Part shown: one piece after another, positions 32,975 through 41,138 of the stretch
Position numbering within the stretch: the stretch's first letter is position 1
Layout: every line of letters starts with the position of its first letter
Source of the DNA: Sphingomonas sanxanigenens
GTDB taxonomy: Bacteria > Pseudomonadota > Alphaproteobacteria > Sphingomonadales > Sphingomonadaceae
Length of the DNA: 64,000 nucleotides
Assembly: GCA_003240855.1 (NCBI GenBank)
Contig: QFNN01000001.1
Coordinates: forward strand, 62,001 to 126,000
Direction: 5' to 3'
The notes under the pieces: generated by a model
What the model was told of the DNA's origin: nothing
Seen by the model: the letters and a program-made list of their open reading frames with translations, nothing else
Databases searched by the model: none
Translations under genes and position numbers: made by a program

Positions 32975-35425
32975 ATGCGTCCAATCTCTCGGCTTCTGCT
33001 GTCCAGCTCGCTCGCCCTCATTCCGGCGGCGGGCCACGCCGCCGATCAGGCCGAAACCGCGCCTGTCGCGGAGTCTGTGGACAGCGCGGGGAGCGGCGAG
33101 ATCCTCGTCACGGCTCGCCGCCGGGCAGAAAATGTGCAGGACGTGCCCGTCGCCATATCGGTGGTGAGCGCGGCAACGCTGGAGGCCCAGGGCGCCTATA
33201 ACCTCAACAGACTGACTCAGTTGCAGCCGACGCTGCAATTTTATTCGACCAACCCGCGCAACACCTTCATCAATATCCGCGGCATCGGCGCGCCCTTCGG
33301 CCTGACCAACGACGGTTTCGAGCAGGGCGTCGGCATCTATGTCGATCAGGTCTATTACAACCGCATCGCATCGGCGACGCTCGACTTCGTCGATGTCGAT
33401 CGGATCGAGGTGCTGCGCGGGCCGCAGGGCACGCTCTATGGCAAGAACACCACCGCCGGCGCGATCAACATCACCACGCGCGCGCCGAGCTTCGACTTCG
33501 AGGGCCGTGCCGAAGTCTCGATCGGCAATTATGGCTTCAAGCAGGGTAAGGCCTCGGTCTCCGGCCCGCTGACCGACAAGCTCGCGGCGCGGATCAGCGT
33601 TTCGGCCACTGACCGTCGCGGCACCATCTACGATGTCGCGACAAACCAGCATGTGAACTCGCAGGACAATATCGGCGTGCGCGGATCGCTGCTGTGGAAG
33701 CCGACCGAGGATTTCCGCGTCACGCTGTCCGCCGACTACAATCTGCAGAACCCCGTCTGCTGCGCGCAGATCTATGCCCGGGTGGGGACGACGCAACGCG
33801 CGGCGAACCGCCAATATGCGGCGCTGATCGCGCGCTTCCCCGGCTATCATGTGCCGAGCACCGATCCGTTCGACCGGCTGACCGATCTCGACGCGCCGCT
33901 GGCCGCGCGCAACGAGCTGGGCGGCGCGTCGATCCGCGCCGAATGGGATGTGGGGCCGGGCACGCTGACCTCGGTCACGGCGTGGCGCTACTGGAACTGG
34001 AATCCGTCCAACGACCGCGATTTCACCGGGCTGCCCATCTACACCAAGGTCAACAACCCGACCAAGCAGGACCAATATACGCAGGAGCTGCGCTACGCCT
34101 TCGAGGGCAAAAGCGTGAACTTCGTCGTCGGCGCCTTTGGATTCCACCAGAAGATCCACACGACGGGCATCCAGGAAACGGGCACGGCGGCGAGCGCCTG
34201 GCTGCTCAACCCGTCGAGCGCGCTGTCGAACAATCCGGCGGTGCTCAACAATCTCGTCGCCAACAACGACATCCGGCTGAACAACACCAGCGCCGCGATC
34301 TTCGGCAAGCTCAACTGGAAAGTCACCGACCGCTTCACCGTCTCGCCCGGCATCCGCGTCAATTACGACAAGAAATCGGGCTATTATAACTCGGTCGTCA
34401 CCGGCACAGCATCCGACGGGACGCGCCAGATCGTGAGCAGCAGCCCGACCAGCCCCTATTATAACGACCCCTGGACCACCGCGCAGCGCGGCGTGCAGGC
34501 CTCGCAATTCTTCCAGGTGCCCTACAGCGCCTGGAACGTCTCCTATGACATCAACCTCGCTTATGAGGTGACGCGCGACATCAATGTCTATGCGACCTAC
34601 GCCCGTTCATTCAAAACCGGCGGCGTCAACCTGAACGGCGTGCCCAGCCAGGCCAACGGCCAGCCCCAGCTCGACGTGGCCGTCATCAAGCCCGAGCGCG
34701 TCAACAATTTCGAGGTCGGCTTCAAATCGCAATTCTGGGACCGGCGCGCGACGCTCAACATCGCCGGCTTCTGGACCGAGATCCGCAATTTCCAGGCCAG
34801 CGTCATCAGCAACGTCAGCGGCAGCAACGTGCTGCGCGGCTACCTCGCCAATGCCGACAAGGTCCGGGTGCGGGGCGTCGAGGCCGATTTCTCGATCCGC
34901 CCGAGCGAACGCTTCACCGCCTACGCCAGCGGCGCCTTCACCGACCATGAGTTCGTCAAGTTCACCAACGCCCCCTGCCCGCCTGAACTGGCCGGCGGCG
35001 GCGCCGGCGCACCGCCGGGGCCGCCCGCGACGCCCGGCGCGAACAGCCCGGCCAATTGCGACATTTCCGGCCAGTGGCTGCCGGGCATCTCGAAATGGGC
35101 CTTCTCGTGGGGCGGCGAATATAATCTGCCCGCGACGATCCTTGGCCGCGAAGGCCAGGTCTATGCCGGCTATGACGCCAGCTTCCGCTCCAAATTCTCG
35201 TCCAACGCCTCGCGCTCGATCTACACTGACATCGACGGCTATTCGCTCCACAATTTCCGCGCCGGTTTCCGGACCGACAAGTTCGATATCTTCGCCTGGG
35301 TGCGCAACGCCTTCGACGAGCATTATTTCGAATCGCTGGCGGTCACGCCTGGCAATACCGGCCTGATCTCCGCCCAGATGCCCGATCCGCGCACCTGGGG
35401 CGGGACGATCAAGTTCACGTTCTGA
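32975..35425 (+). CDS. TonB-dependent receptor (816 residues)
   Basis: The outer-membrane receptor has a signal peptide (MRPISRLLLSSSLALIPAAGHA) and a TonB-box region 'GEILVTARRRAENVQDVPV'. The plug has 'FINIRGIGAPFGL' and 'DRIEVLRGPQGTLYGKNTT', and the long barrel ends 'WGGTIKFTF'. This 'VPVAISVVSAATLEAQGA' subtype is abundant in sphingomonads; ligands range from siderophores to aromatic or plant-derived compounds. A cysteine pair lies in 'NPVCCAQIY'. The surface-loop stretch near residue 675 is rich in Gly, Pro and Ala. It is monocistronic, and its ligand is unknown. Confidence 0.93.
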   Translation: MRPISRLLLSSSLALIPAAGHAADQAETAPVAESVDSAGSGEILVTARRRAENVQDVPVAISVVSAATLEAQGAYNLNRLTQLQPTLQFYSTNPRNTFINIRGIGAPFGLTNDGFEQGVGIYVDQVYYNRIASATLDFVDVDRIEVLRGPQGTLYGKNTTAGAINITTRAPSFDFEGRAEVSIGNYGFKQGKASVSGPLTDKLAARISVSATDRRGTIYDVATNQHVNSQDNIGVRGSLLWKPTEDFRVTLSADYNLQNPVCCAQIYARVGTTQRAANRQYAALIARFPGYHVPSTDPFDRLTDLDAPLAARNELGGASIRAEWDVGPGTLTSVTAWRYWNWNPSNDRDFTGLPIYTKVNNPTKQDQYTQELRYAFEGKSVNFVVGAFGFHQKIHTTGIQETGTAASAWLLNPSSALSNNPAVLNNLVANNDIRLNNTSAAIFGKLNWKVTDRFTVSPGIRVNYDKKSGYYNSVVTGTASDGTRQIVSSSPTSPYYNDPWTTAQRGVQASQFFQVPYSAWNVSYDINLAYEVTRDINVYATYARSFKTGGVNLNGVPSQANGQPQLDVAVIKPERVNNFEVGFKSQFWDRRATLNIAGFWTEIRNFQASVISNVSGSNVLRGYLANADKVRVRGVEADFSIRPSERFTAYASGAFTDHEFVKFTNAPCPPELAGGGAGAPPGPPATPGANSPANCDISGQWLPGISKWAFSWGGEYNLPATILGREGQVYAGYDASFRSKFSSNASRSIYTDIDGYSLHNFRAGFRTDKFDIFAWVRNAFDEHYFESLAVTPGNTGLISAQMPDPRTWGGTIKFTF

Positions 35426-35712
35426 AAGCCTTCGTCATTGCGAGCGCAGGCAGCGTGACGATGGTCGCTGTAGGGAATGGCGGAAAAGCGCCAATTCCGC
35501 CTTCGGAAGTTGACAAAGTTGAGAAGCTGGAGGGGTTTTCTCAAGTTGCGAGCTTCGGCGATGTCAAAGAGCGGGGCGGCTTGCGCCGGCGGTCAGGATA
35601 GCATCGCCAGTTAGCTGTAGGACAGCATTGAGCCGCTTTTGACCCCGCTTCCGCAGCCGTTCGTCGCGAGCGAAGAAATTGGGTCAGCCGTCCAAGCCTG
35701 CGCCCTCTGCGC
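35426..35712. other. 287-bp intergenic region with a half copy of repeat A
   Basis: This region lies between the convergent TonB receptor and ruvA genes. It holds a single left arm of repeat A at 35433-35450 (CGTCATTGCGAGCGCAG) without the right arm. A possible hairpin, GGAATGGCG with CGCCAATTCC, lies at about 35476-35502. No coding region or strong terminator was recognised in the remainder. Confidence 0.6.
35433..35450. repeat. Dispersed repeat type A, isolated left half
   Basis: CGTCATTGCGAGCGCAG matches the left-arm start of the four complete copies, 8 bp after the TonB receptor stop. The matching right arm is missing, so this is a decayed or truncated element, again at a convergent junction. 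Confidence 0.65.
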
Positions 35713-36309
35713 TTATCGCGCCGCCTTCTTGAGGGCGAGACGGACGAGCGCGTCCAAGGTGGCGGCGGGGCCGAGTTCGTTTTCGGCGGCGGCCACGGCC
35801 GCGGCGGCCTCCCCAGGTTTGAAGCCGAGATTGGCGAGCGCGGAGACGGCGTCGGCGGCGAAGCCGCCGGCGGGCGACGGCTGGGCGCCGGGGACAGCGA
35901 GCGCCGCCGCGCCGACCTTGTCGCGCAGTTCGGTGACGATGCGCAGCGCAAGCTTTGGCCCCACGCCATTGGCGCGCGCGACCATCGCCTTGTCGCCGGC
36001 CGAGACCGCGCGGATCAGTTCATCGGGCGCGAGCACCGACAATATGGCGAGCGCCACGCGGCCGCCGACGCCCTGCACGCCGGTGAGCAGACGGAACCAG
36101 TCGCGTTCGCCCGCCGAGCCGAAGGCGAAGAGCGTCATCGCATCCTCGCGGACCTGAAGCTCGGTCAGGAGCATCACCCGCTCGCCGACCCCGCCGATCG
36201 CCTGCAGCGTGCGCGTGGAGGCCTGCACCAGATAGCCGACCCCGCCGACGTCGATCACCGCATGATCCGCGCCGATCTCGGCAATCACTCCCGTCAATCG
36301 CGCGATCAT
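35713..36309 (-). CDS. ruvA: Holliday junction branch-migration subunit RuvA
   Basis: The 198-residue protein has the OB-fold N-domain ('MIARLTGVIAEIGADHAVID', 'GYLVQASTRT'), helix-hairpin-helix motifs ('LLTGVQGVGGRVALAILSVL' and 'ARANGVGPKLALRIVTELRD') and the C-terminal domain that contacts RuvB. It binds four-way junctions as a tetramer. Its start overlaps the ruvC stop by 4 nt. In many proteobacteria ruvB follows directly; here the strand switches after ruvA, so ruvB must lie elsewhere. Confidence 0.97.
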   Translation of the reverse strand: MIARLTGVIAEIGADHAVIDVGGVGYLVQASTRTLQAIGGVGERVMLLTELQVREDAMTLFAFGSAGERDWFRLLTGVQGVGGRVALAILSVLAPDELIRAVSAGDKAMVARANGVGPKLALRIVTELRDKVGAAALAVPGAQPSPAGGFAADAVSALANLGFKPGEAAAAVAAAENELGPAATLDALVRLALKKAAR

Positions 36310-36797
36310 CTTGCCCCCAGCGCCCTGCTGCTGGCCAGATGATGCGCATGGGTGATCGCGACGGCAAGCGCGTCGCCCGCATCGGGGCCGTCGATCTTCG
36401 CGCCGGGCAGCAACCGCGCGACCATCGCATGAACCTGATCCTTGGATGCCCCGCCGACGCCGACCAGCGCCTTCTTGACCAGCCGCGCGGCATATTCGCC
36501 GACCGCGACCCCGGCGCGCGCGGCGGCGAGCAGCACGACGCCGCGCGCCTGGCCGAGCTTGAGCGTCGACTGGGGATTGTCGTTGACGAACACTTCCTCG
36601 ACCGCCGCCGCATCGGGGCGGTGCGCCGCGATGATTTCGGCCAGCGCCGAATCGAGGACGAGCAGGCGATCGGCGAGCGCCGCCTTGCTGTCCGTCCTCA
36701 CCCGGCCGTTGGCGACATGCGACAGGCGATTGCCCTCGGCCCGGATCACCCCCCAGCCGGTCGTGCCCAGCCCGGGATCGAGGCCAAGGATGATCAG
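36306..36797 (-). CDS. ruvC: Holliday junction resolvase RuvC, apparently starting at CTG
   Basis: The nuclease cuts Holliday junctions symmetrically. The full family N-terminus, reading (M)-I-I-L-G-L-D-P-G-L-G-T-T-G-W-G, is encoded from position 36797, where the codon is CTG; it carries the first catalytic Asp. The first conventional start, GTG at 36749, would remove that Asp. No ATG, GTG or TTG was found in frame over the 36 nt above the CTG. Other active-site acids are in 'AVEEVFVNDNPQS' and 'DAGDALAVAITHAHH'. The CTG overlaps the yebC stop (CTGA), so initiation may rely on ribosomes finishing yebC. From CTG the length is 163 residues. Confidence 0.9.
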   Translation of the reverse strand: MIILGLDPGLGTTGWGVIRAEGNRLSHVANGRVRTDSKAALADRLLVLDSALAEIIAAHRPDAAAVEEVFVNDNPQSTLKLGQARGVVLLAAARAGVAVGEYAARLVKKALVGVGGASKDQVHAMVARLLPGAKIDGPDAGDALAVAITHAHHLASSRALGAR

Positions 36798-37537
36798 CCC
36801 AGCTTCTCCATCACTTCGTCGGGCACTTCGTAATTGCCCCAGACGGTCTGGACGTCGTCGTCATCGTCGAGCGCGTCGATGAGCTTGAGGAGCTGGCCGG
36901 CCTCCGCCTCGCCCACCGTCACCACCGTCTGCGGACGCCAGGCGAGCTTCGCGCCTTCGGCCTCGCCCAGCACGGCTTCCAGCGCCTTGGCGACTTCGTG
37001 GAGGCTTTCGGTCGCCGTCCAGATCTCATGCCCGTCCTCGGACGAGGCGACATCTTCGGCGCCCGCCTCGAGCGCGGCTTCAAACACCTTGTCGGCGTCG
37101 CCCGCCGTCGCCGGATAGTTGATCAGCCCCATCCGGTCGAACCCGTGGCTGACCGAACCGCTGGCGCCGAGGTTGCCGCCATTTTTCGACACCGCCGTGC
37201 GCACATTGGTGGCGGTGCGGTTGCGATTGTCCGTCAGCGTCTCGATGATGAGCGATACGCCGCCGGGGCCGAAGCCTTCGTAGCGGACCTCTTCGTAATT
37301 CTCGCCGTCCGACCCGTCGGCCTTCTTGATCGCGCGCTGGATATTGTCGTTGGGCATCGACTGCGCGCGCGCGGCGATGATCGCCGAGCGCAGACGCGCA
37401 TTCATATCCGGATCGGGGAGACCCGATTTGGCCGCCACGGTGATTTCGCGGCTGAGCTTGGAGAAGAGCGCCGAGCGCTTCTTATCCTGAGCACCCTTGC
37501 GGTGCATGATGTTCTTGAACTTGGAATGGCCTGCCAT
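36794..37537 (-). CDS. yebC: YebC/PmpR-family protein
   Basis: The 247-residue protein opens with the family signature 'MAGHSKFKNIMHRKGAQDKK' and continues with 'GVSLIIETLTDNRNRTATNV' and 'FDRMGLINYP'. The family is annotated as transcriptional regulators, and some members have been linked to translation of polyproline stretches. It is the first gene of the yebC-ruvC-ruvA operon, a common alphaproteobacterial order. The ruvC start lies within its stop region. Confidence 0.96.
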   Translation of the reverse strand: MAGHSKFKNIMHRKGAQDKKRSALFSKLSREITVAAKSGLPDPDMNARLRSAIIAARAQSMPNDNIQRAIKKADGSDGENYEEVRYEGFGPGGVSLIIETLTDNRNRTATNVRTAVSKNGGNLGASGSVSHGFDRMGLINYPATAGDADKVFEAALEAGAEDVASSEDGHEIWTATESLHEVAKALEAVLGEAEGAKLAWRPQTVVTVGEAEAGQLLKLIDALDDDDDVQTVWGNYEVPDEVMEKLG

Positions 37538-37630
37538 GGCGGCTCTTCACACCTGATTTTGAGGAACGTGGCGCGTCTCTAAGCGAGAGACGCGCCTGCG
37601 CGCAACGATCAGGTGGCGATCAGATGTCGA

Positions 37631-37870
37631 TCAGACCAGCCCGAGCGCGTTGCGATAGGTTTCGAGCAGCGCGTCGGCCTCTTCGCGGACATGCTTTTCG
37701 AGGCGACGGAGGCGGACGATCTGGCGCATCGTCTTGGCGTCATAGCCCTGACTCTTGGCCTCGGCATAGACGTCGCGAATGTCGTCGGCGATGCCTTTCT
37801 TTTCTTCCTCGAGCCGTTCGATACGCTCGATGAACAGGCGAAGCTGGTCCGCCGCGATAAGGTCGCTCAT
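37631..37870 (-). CDS. gapR: GapR-type nucleoid-associated protein (DUF2312)
   Basis: The 79-residue, highly charged helical protein ('LRLFIERIERLEEEKKGIAD', 'AKSQGYDAKTMRQIVRLRRL') matches the DUF2312 family. In Caulobacter, GapR binds AT-rich, overtwisted DNA ahead of replication and transcription and stimulates topoisomerases. It lies as a single gene 93 bp before yebC in the same direction, divergent from pyruvate kinase, an arrangement I recall from other alphaproteobacteria. Confidence 0.92.
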   Translation of the reverse strand: MSDLIAADQLRLFIERIERLEEEKKGIADDIRDVYAEAKSQGYDAKTMRQIVRLRRLEKHVREEADALLETYRNALGLV

Positions 37871-38053
37871 GTCTTGCTCCTGATGAAATCCGAACCGGGG
37901 CGTCTAGGGCAGCGCATTTGATTCGCCAACAGGAGGCGGCCGGTTTGTGAGGCCGGGTTGCGCCGCCCGCCGGTCGACGCCCGTCAGACCAAAGGGCGGT
38001 TGATCTGTCAGCCCAAGTCGCTAAGCCCGCCTGCAAGCAACGGCGAGACCCCG

Positions 38054-39508
38054 ATGACGACCATAACCCCAAGATCCCGTAAGGTCCGCGTGCTTGCCAC
38101 GCTTGGTCCGGCAAGCCGGTCGCCCGAAATGATCGAGACGCTTTTTCGCGCCGGCGCAGACGCATTTCGCGTCAATATGAGCCATGGCGCGCATGCCGAT
38201 CACGCCGCGACGATCGCCGGCATTCGCGCGCTGGAAAAGAAGCTGGGCCGCCCGACGACGATCCTCGTCGACCTGCAGGGACCGAAACTGCGCGTCGGCG
38301 CCTTCGCCGAAGGCAAGGTCGAGCTGAAAACCGGCGCTGATTTCACGCTCGACCGCGACGACGCGCCGGGCGACGCTACGCGCGTCCAGCTCCCCCACCG
38401 CGAAGTGTTCCAGGCGCTCGCGCCGGGCACGCGCCTGCTGCTCGACGACGGCAAGCTGGTGCTGCGCGTGCTGCACAAATATGCCGACCGGATCGAGACG
38501 CGCATCGAGGTCGGCGGGATGCTGTCCAACAACAAGGGGCTGAACGTTCCCGACGTGGTGGTGCCGATGGCGGCGCTGACCGAGAAGGACCGCGCCGACC
38601 TGGCCTTCGCGCTCGACCAGAATGCCGACTGGATCGCGCTGTCCTTCGTCCAGCGCCCCGAAGACGTCGCCGAGGCGCGCCGGCTGATCGGCGGCAAGGC
38701 GTCGCTGCTCGCCAAGATCGAGAAGCCAGCCGCCGTCGAGCGGCTCGAATCGATCCTCGAACTGGCCGACGCGGTGATGGTCGCGCGCGGCGACCTGGGC
38801 GTCGAACTGCCGCCTTATGAAGTGCCGCCGCTGCAGAAGCGCATCGTGGAGAGCGCGCGGCGCATGGGGCGGCCGGTGGTCGTCGCCACGCAGATGCTCG
38901 AATCGATGATAACGGCGCCCACCCCGACGCGCGCCGAGGTCTCCGACGTCGCGACCGCCATCTATGACGGCGCCGACGCGGTGATGCTCTCGGCCGAAAG
39001 CGCGGCGGGCGCATGGCCGGTCGAATCGGTTGCGATGATGGATTCGATCGCGGTGACGGTGGAAAGCGACCCCGGCTATGCCGCGCGCATCCACTTCACC
39101 GAAACGCGCCCCGACCCGACCACCGCGGACGCGCTGGCGGAAGCGGCGGCCAACATCGCCAAGACGGTGACGGCGTCGGCGATCATCTGCTTCACCTCCA
39201 GCGGATCGACCGCGCGGCGCATCGCGCGCGAGCGACCGTCGGTGCCGCTGCTGGTGCTGACCCCGGCGATGGAGACCGCACGGCGGCTGGGGCTGCTGTG
39301 GGGCGTGCACGCCGTCCACACCAAGGATGTCGGATCGTTCGAGGAAATGGTGGCAAAGGCCAAGCGCATGGCGCTGCGCCACGGGCTTGCCGCGGCCGGC
39401 GACCGGGTGATCGTGATGGCGGGCGTTCCCTTCGGCACGCCGGGATCGACCAACGTGCTCCATGTGGTGCGCATCGTCGGCGACGAGCTGAAGGGCTATC
39501 GCGGCTAG
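38054..39508 (+). CDS. pyk: Pyruvate kinase
   Basis: The 484-residue glycolytic enzyme converts phosphoenolpyruvate and ADP to pyruvate and ATP. Motifs: 'RVLATLGPASRSPEMIETLF', 'RVNMSHG', 'VDLQGPKLRVG', the active-site 'SLLAKIEKPAAVERL' with the catalytic Lys, 'MVARGDLGVELP' and 'VATQMLESMI'. The C-terminal allosteric domain is present ('IICFTSSGSTARRIARERPS'). ATG 38054 begins the conserved sequence; the longer frame from 37958 adds an unrelated leader. Type A repeat copy 2 lies 28 bp downstream. Confidence 0.97.
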   Translation: MTTITPRSRKVRVLATLGPASRSPEMIETLFRAGADAFRVNMSHGAHADHAATIAGIRALEKKLGRPTTILVDLQGPKLRVGAFAEGKVELKTGADFTLDRDDAPGDATRVQLPHREVFQALAPGTRLLLDDGKLVLRVLHKYADRIETRIEVGGMLSNNKGLNVPDVVVPMAALTEKDRADLAFALDQNADWIALSFVQRPEDVAEARRLIGGKASLLAKIEKPAAVERLESILELADAVMVARGDLGVELPPYEVPPLQKRIVESARRMGRPVVVATQMLESMITAPTPTRAEVSDVATAIYDGADAVMLSAESAAGAWPVESVAMMDSIAVTVESDPGYAARIHFTETRPDPTTADALAEAAANIAKTVTASAIICFTSSGSTARRIARERPSVPLLVLTPAMETARRLGLLWGVHAVHTKDVGSFEEMVAKAKRMALRHGLAAAGDRVIVMAGVPFGTPGSTNVLHVVRIVGDELKGYRG

Positions 39509-39536
39509 GGCTGCGAAGGCGCCTTCGCCGAGACAT

Positions 39537-39612
39537 CGTCATTGCGAGCGCAGCGAAACAATCCAGTCCGATGTCGGGTATTCTGGATTGCTTCGCTGCG
39601 CTCGCAATGACG
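39537..39612. repeat. Dispersed inverted repeat, type A, copy 2
   Basis: The left arm 39537-39566 and right arm 39583-39612 are complementary apart from a single base. The right arm is identical over 30 nt to those at 17942, 43138 and 45581. It lies between the convergent genes pyk and the HAD hydrolase gene. Confidence 0.85.
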
Positions 39613-39622
39613 GGGCTTGGGG

Positions 39623-40231
39623 TCAGAGCAGTCCCAGCGCCGCCAGTTCGGCGCGGAGCGGCGCCGCGCCGCTGAACAAATGGCCGCGCATGCCGATGCT
39701 CTGCGCGCCTTCGATGTTGTCGGCGCGGTCGTCGATGAAGATCGCGTTTTCGGCCGCCAGCCCGAAGCGATCAAGCGCGAGGCGGTAGATGGCGGGATCG
39801 GGTTTCGCCAGCATCTCGTCGCCCGAGACGACAATGTCGCGGAAGCGATCGAACAGCCGCGCTTCGCGCTCGCGGAAGGGCGGCCAGAACTCGCCCGAGA
39901 AGTTGGTGATCGCGAACAGAGGCACGCCGCGTGCATCCAGTTCCTCGACCAGCTCGATCATGCCCGGGACGGCGGGGCCGAGGCTGTCGAGAAAGCGCGG
40001 CCCCCAGAGATCGATCAGCGCGCGATGCTGGGGAAAGCGATCGCCCAGCTCAACGCGCGTCTCAGCGAAGGGGCGGCCGGCATCATGCTGAAAATGCCAT
40101 TCATGCGTGACGACATCGCGCAGAAACGCATCAAGCGCCCGATCGTCGTCGATCAGGCGCTCGTAAAGGAACCGGGGGTCCCAGGTAAAAAGGACGTTGC
40201 CGACGTCGAGGACGACGGCATGCAGCCCCAC
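39623..40231 (-). CDS. HAD-superfamily hydrolase (subfamily IA)
   Basis: The 202-residue cytoplasmic phosphatase-like protein has motif I 'VVLDVGNVLFTWD' with nucleophile Asp9; the usual second Asp is replaced by Gly, a common variant of this subfamily. Motif II is 'FAITNFSGEFW', motif III Lys in 'GDEMLAKPDPAIYRLAL', and motif IV 'AIFIDDRADNIEGA'. A helical cap lies between motifs I and II. The start is GTG 40231; no in-frame ATG precedes the conserved motif. The loss of the second Asp weakens phosphatase prediction, so dehalogenase-like chemistry is possible. It follows rpmJ closely on the same strand. Confidence 0.88.
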   Translation of the reverse strand: MGLHAVVLDVGNVLFTWDPRFLYERLIDDDRALDAFLRDVVTHEWHFQHDAGRPFAETRVELGDRFPQHRALIDLWGPRFLDSLGPAVPGMIELVEELDARGVPLFAITNFSGEFWPPFREREARLFDRFRDIVVSGDEMLAKPDPAIYRLALDRFGLAAENAIFIDDRADNIEGAQSIGMRGHLFSGAAPLRAELAALGLL

Positions 40232-40237
40232 GCGATC

Positions 40238-40363
40238 TCAGCCCTGGCGGGCCTTGAAGCGCTTGTTCGTCTTGTTGATGACGTAGGTGCGGCCGCGACG
40301 ACGAATGACGCGGTTGTCGCGATGCCGGTCCTTCAGGGACTTGAGCGAGTTGCGGATCTTCAT
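40238..40363 (-). CDS. rpmJ: 50S ribosomal protein L36, zinc-free form
   Basis: The frame from ATG 40363 to TGA 40238 encodes 41 residues: MKIRNSLKSLKDRHRDNRV, then 'IRRRGRTYVINKTNKRFKAR', then QG. This is the alphaproteobacterial L36 type that lacks the Cys3-His zinc motif of the 37-residue form. It is highly basic. It sits 6 nt ahead of the HAD hydrolase gene and may be cotranscribed with it. The region upstream to 40541 (178 bp, divergent) holds promoters for rpmJ and the DUF4136 lipoprotein gene. Confidence 0.96.
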   Translation of the reverse strand: MKIRNSLKSLKDRHRDNRVIRRRGRTYVINKTNKRFKARQG

Positions 40364-40541
40364 TTTATAGCTCGAATCTGGGCTGGAAAAGAGGCGCTCG
40401 CCTATCGGCCGGGGCGCGCGAAGTCAAGACTTGGCGCGCGCTTTACAATGGATGCGAATGAAAAGCGCCGATTCATTTTGCGCGGCTCCGCGCGGCGGAC
40501 TAGGCTTGGCCGCGATACCGAATAGCGCCAGGGGGCAAGTG

Positions 40542-41138
40542 ATGCGTAGAGGTTTGATTTCCGCCTTCATTCTTGCGACCCCGCTGGCGCTTGGGGCCTG
40601 CATGACCGGGCCGGGCCCGGTCGACGTGACGCGTTTCCACCTTGGCCAGCCGATCGAGCGCGGCAGCGTGATCGTGGAACCGGCGCCGGGCGGGCTCGAC
40701 GCCGACAGCCTTGAGTTCAAGACCTATGGCGACGCGGTGATGGGCCAGCTCCGGCGCGTCGGCTATGCGCCGGCCGAACAGTTGGGGACCAGCCTCTATG
40801 TCGCGGTGATCCGAATCGACCGCGACGAGCGCGAGGCGGTGGTGCAGAAGTCGCCCGTCTCGGTCGGGCTGGGCGGATCGACGGGCAGCTACGGCGGCGG
40901 CGTGGGCGGCGGGATCAGCTTCGGAATCGGCGGCAAGCCCAAATCGACGCTGGTCACGCAACTCTCGGTGCAGTTGAAGCGCCGGTCCGATCAGAGCGTG
41001 GTGTGGGAAGGACGCGCAGTGACCGAGGTTTCGGAGAAGTCGGAGGCCGCCCAACCCTCTGCGACCGCCGCGCGGCTGGCGGCGGGGCTGTTCGGGGACT
41101 TCCCCGGAGAGTCGGGGCGCACTATCAGGGTCAAATGA
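40542..41138 (+). CDS. DUF4136-type lipoprotein
   Basis: The 198-residue protein has a lipoprotein signal peptide with lipobox 'LALGAC' (Cys at about residue 18). The central part has 'FKTYGDAVMGQLRRVGY' and a Gly-rich segment 'STGSYGGGVGGGISFGIGG', then 'LSVQLKRRSDQSVVWEGRA'. These are typical of the DUF4136 family of periplasmic or outer-membrane lipoproteins, function unknown. ATG 40542 follows GGGGG. Its stop overlaps the start of the M14 peptidase gene by 4 nt. Confidence 0.8.
   Translation: MRRGLISAFILATPLALGACMTGPGPVDVTRFHLGQPIERGSVIVEPAPGGLDADSLEFKTYGDAVMGQLRRVGYAPAEQLGTSLYVAVIRIDRDEREAVVQKSPVSVGLGGSTGSYGGGVGGGISFGIGGKPKSTLVTQLSVQLKRRSDQSVVWEGRAVTEVSEKSEAAQPSATAARLAAGLFGDFPGESGRTIRVK

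Noticed and set aside
36306..36749. A short RuvC beginning at GTG 36749
   Set aside because: It would lack the first catalytic Asp and the conserved N-terminal strand that is encoded just upstream.
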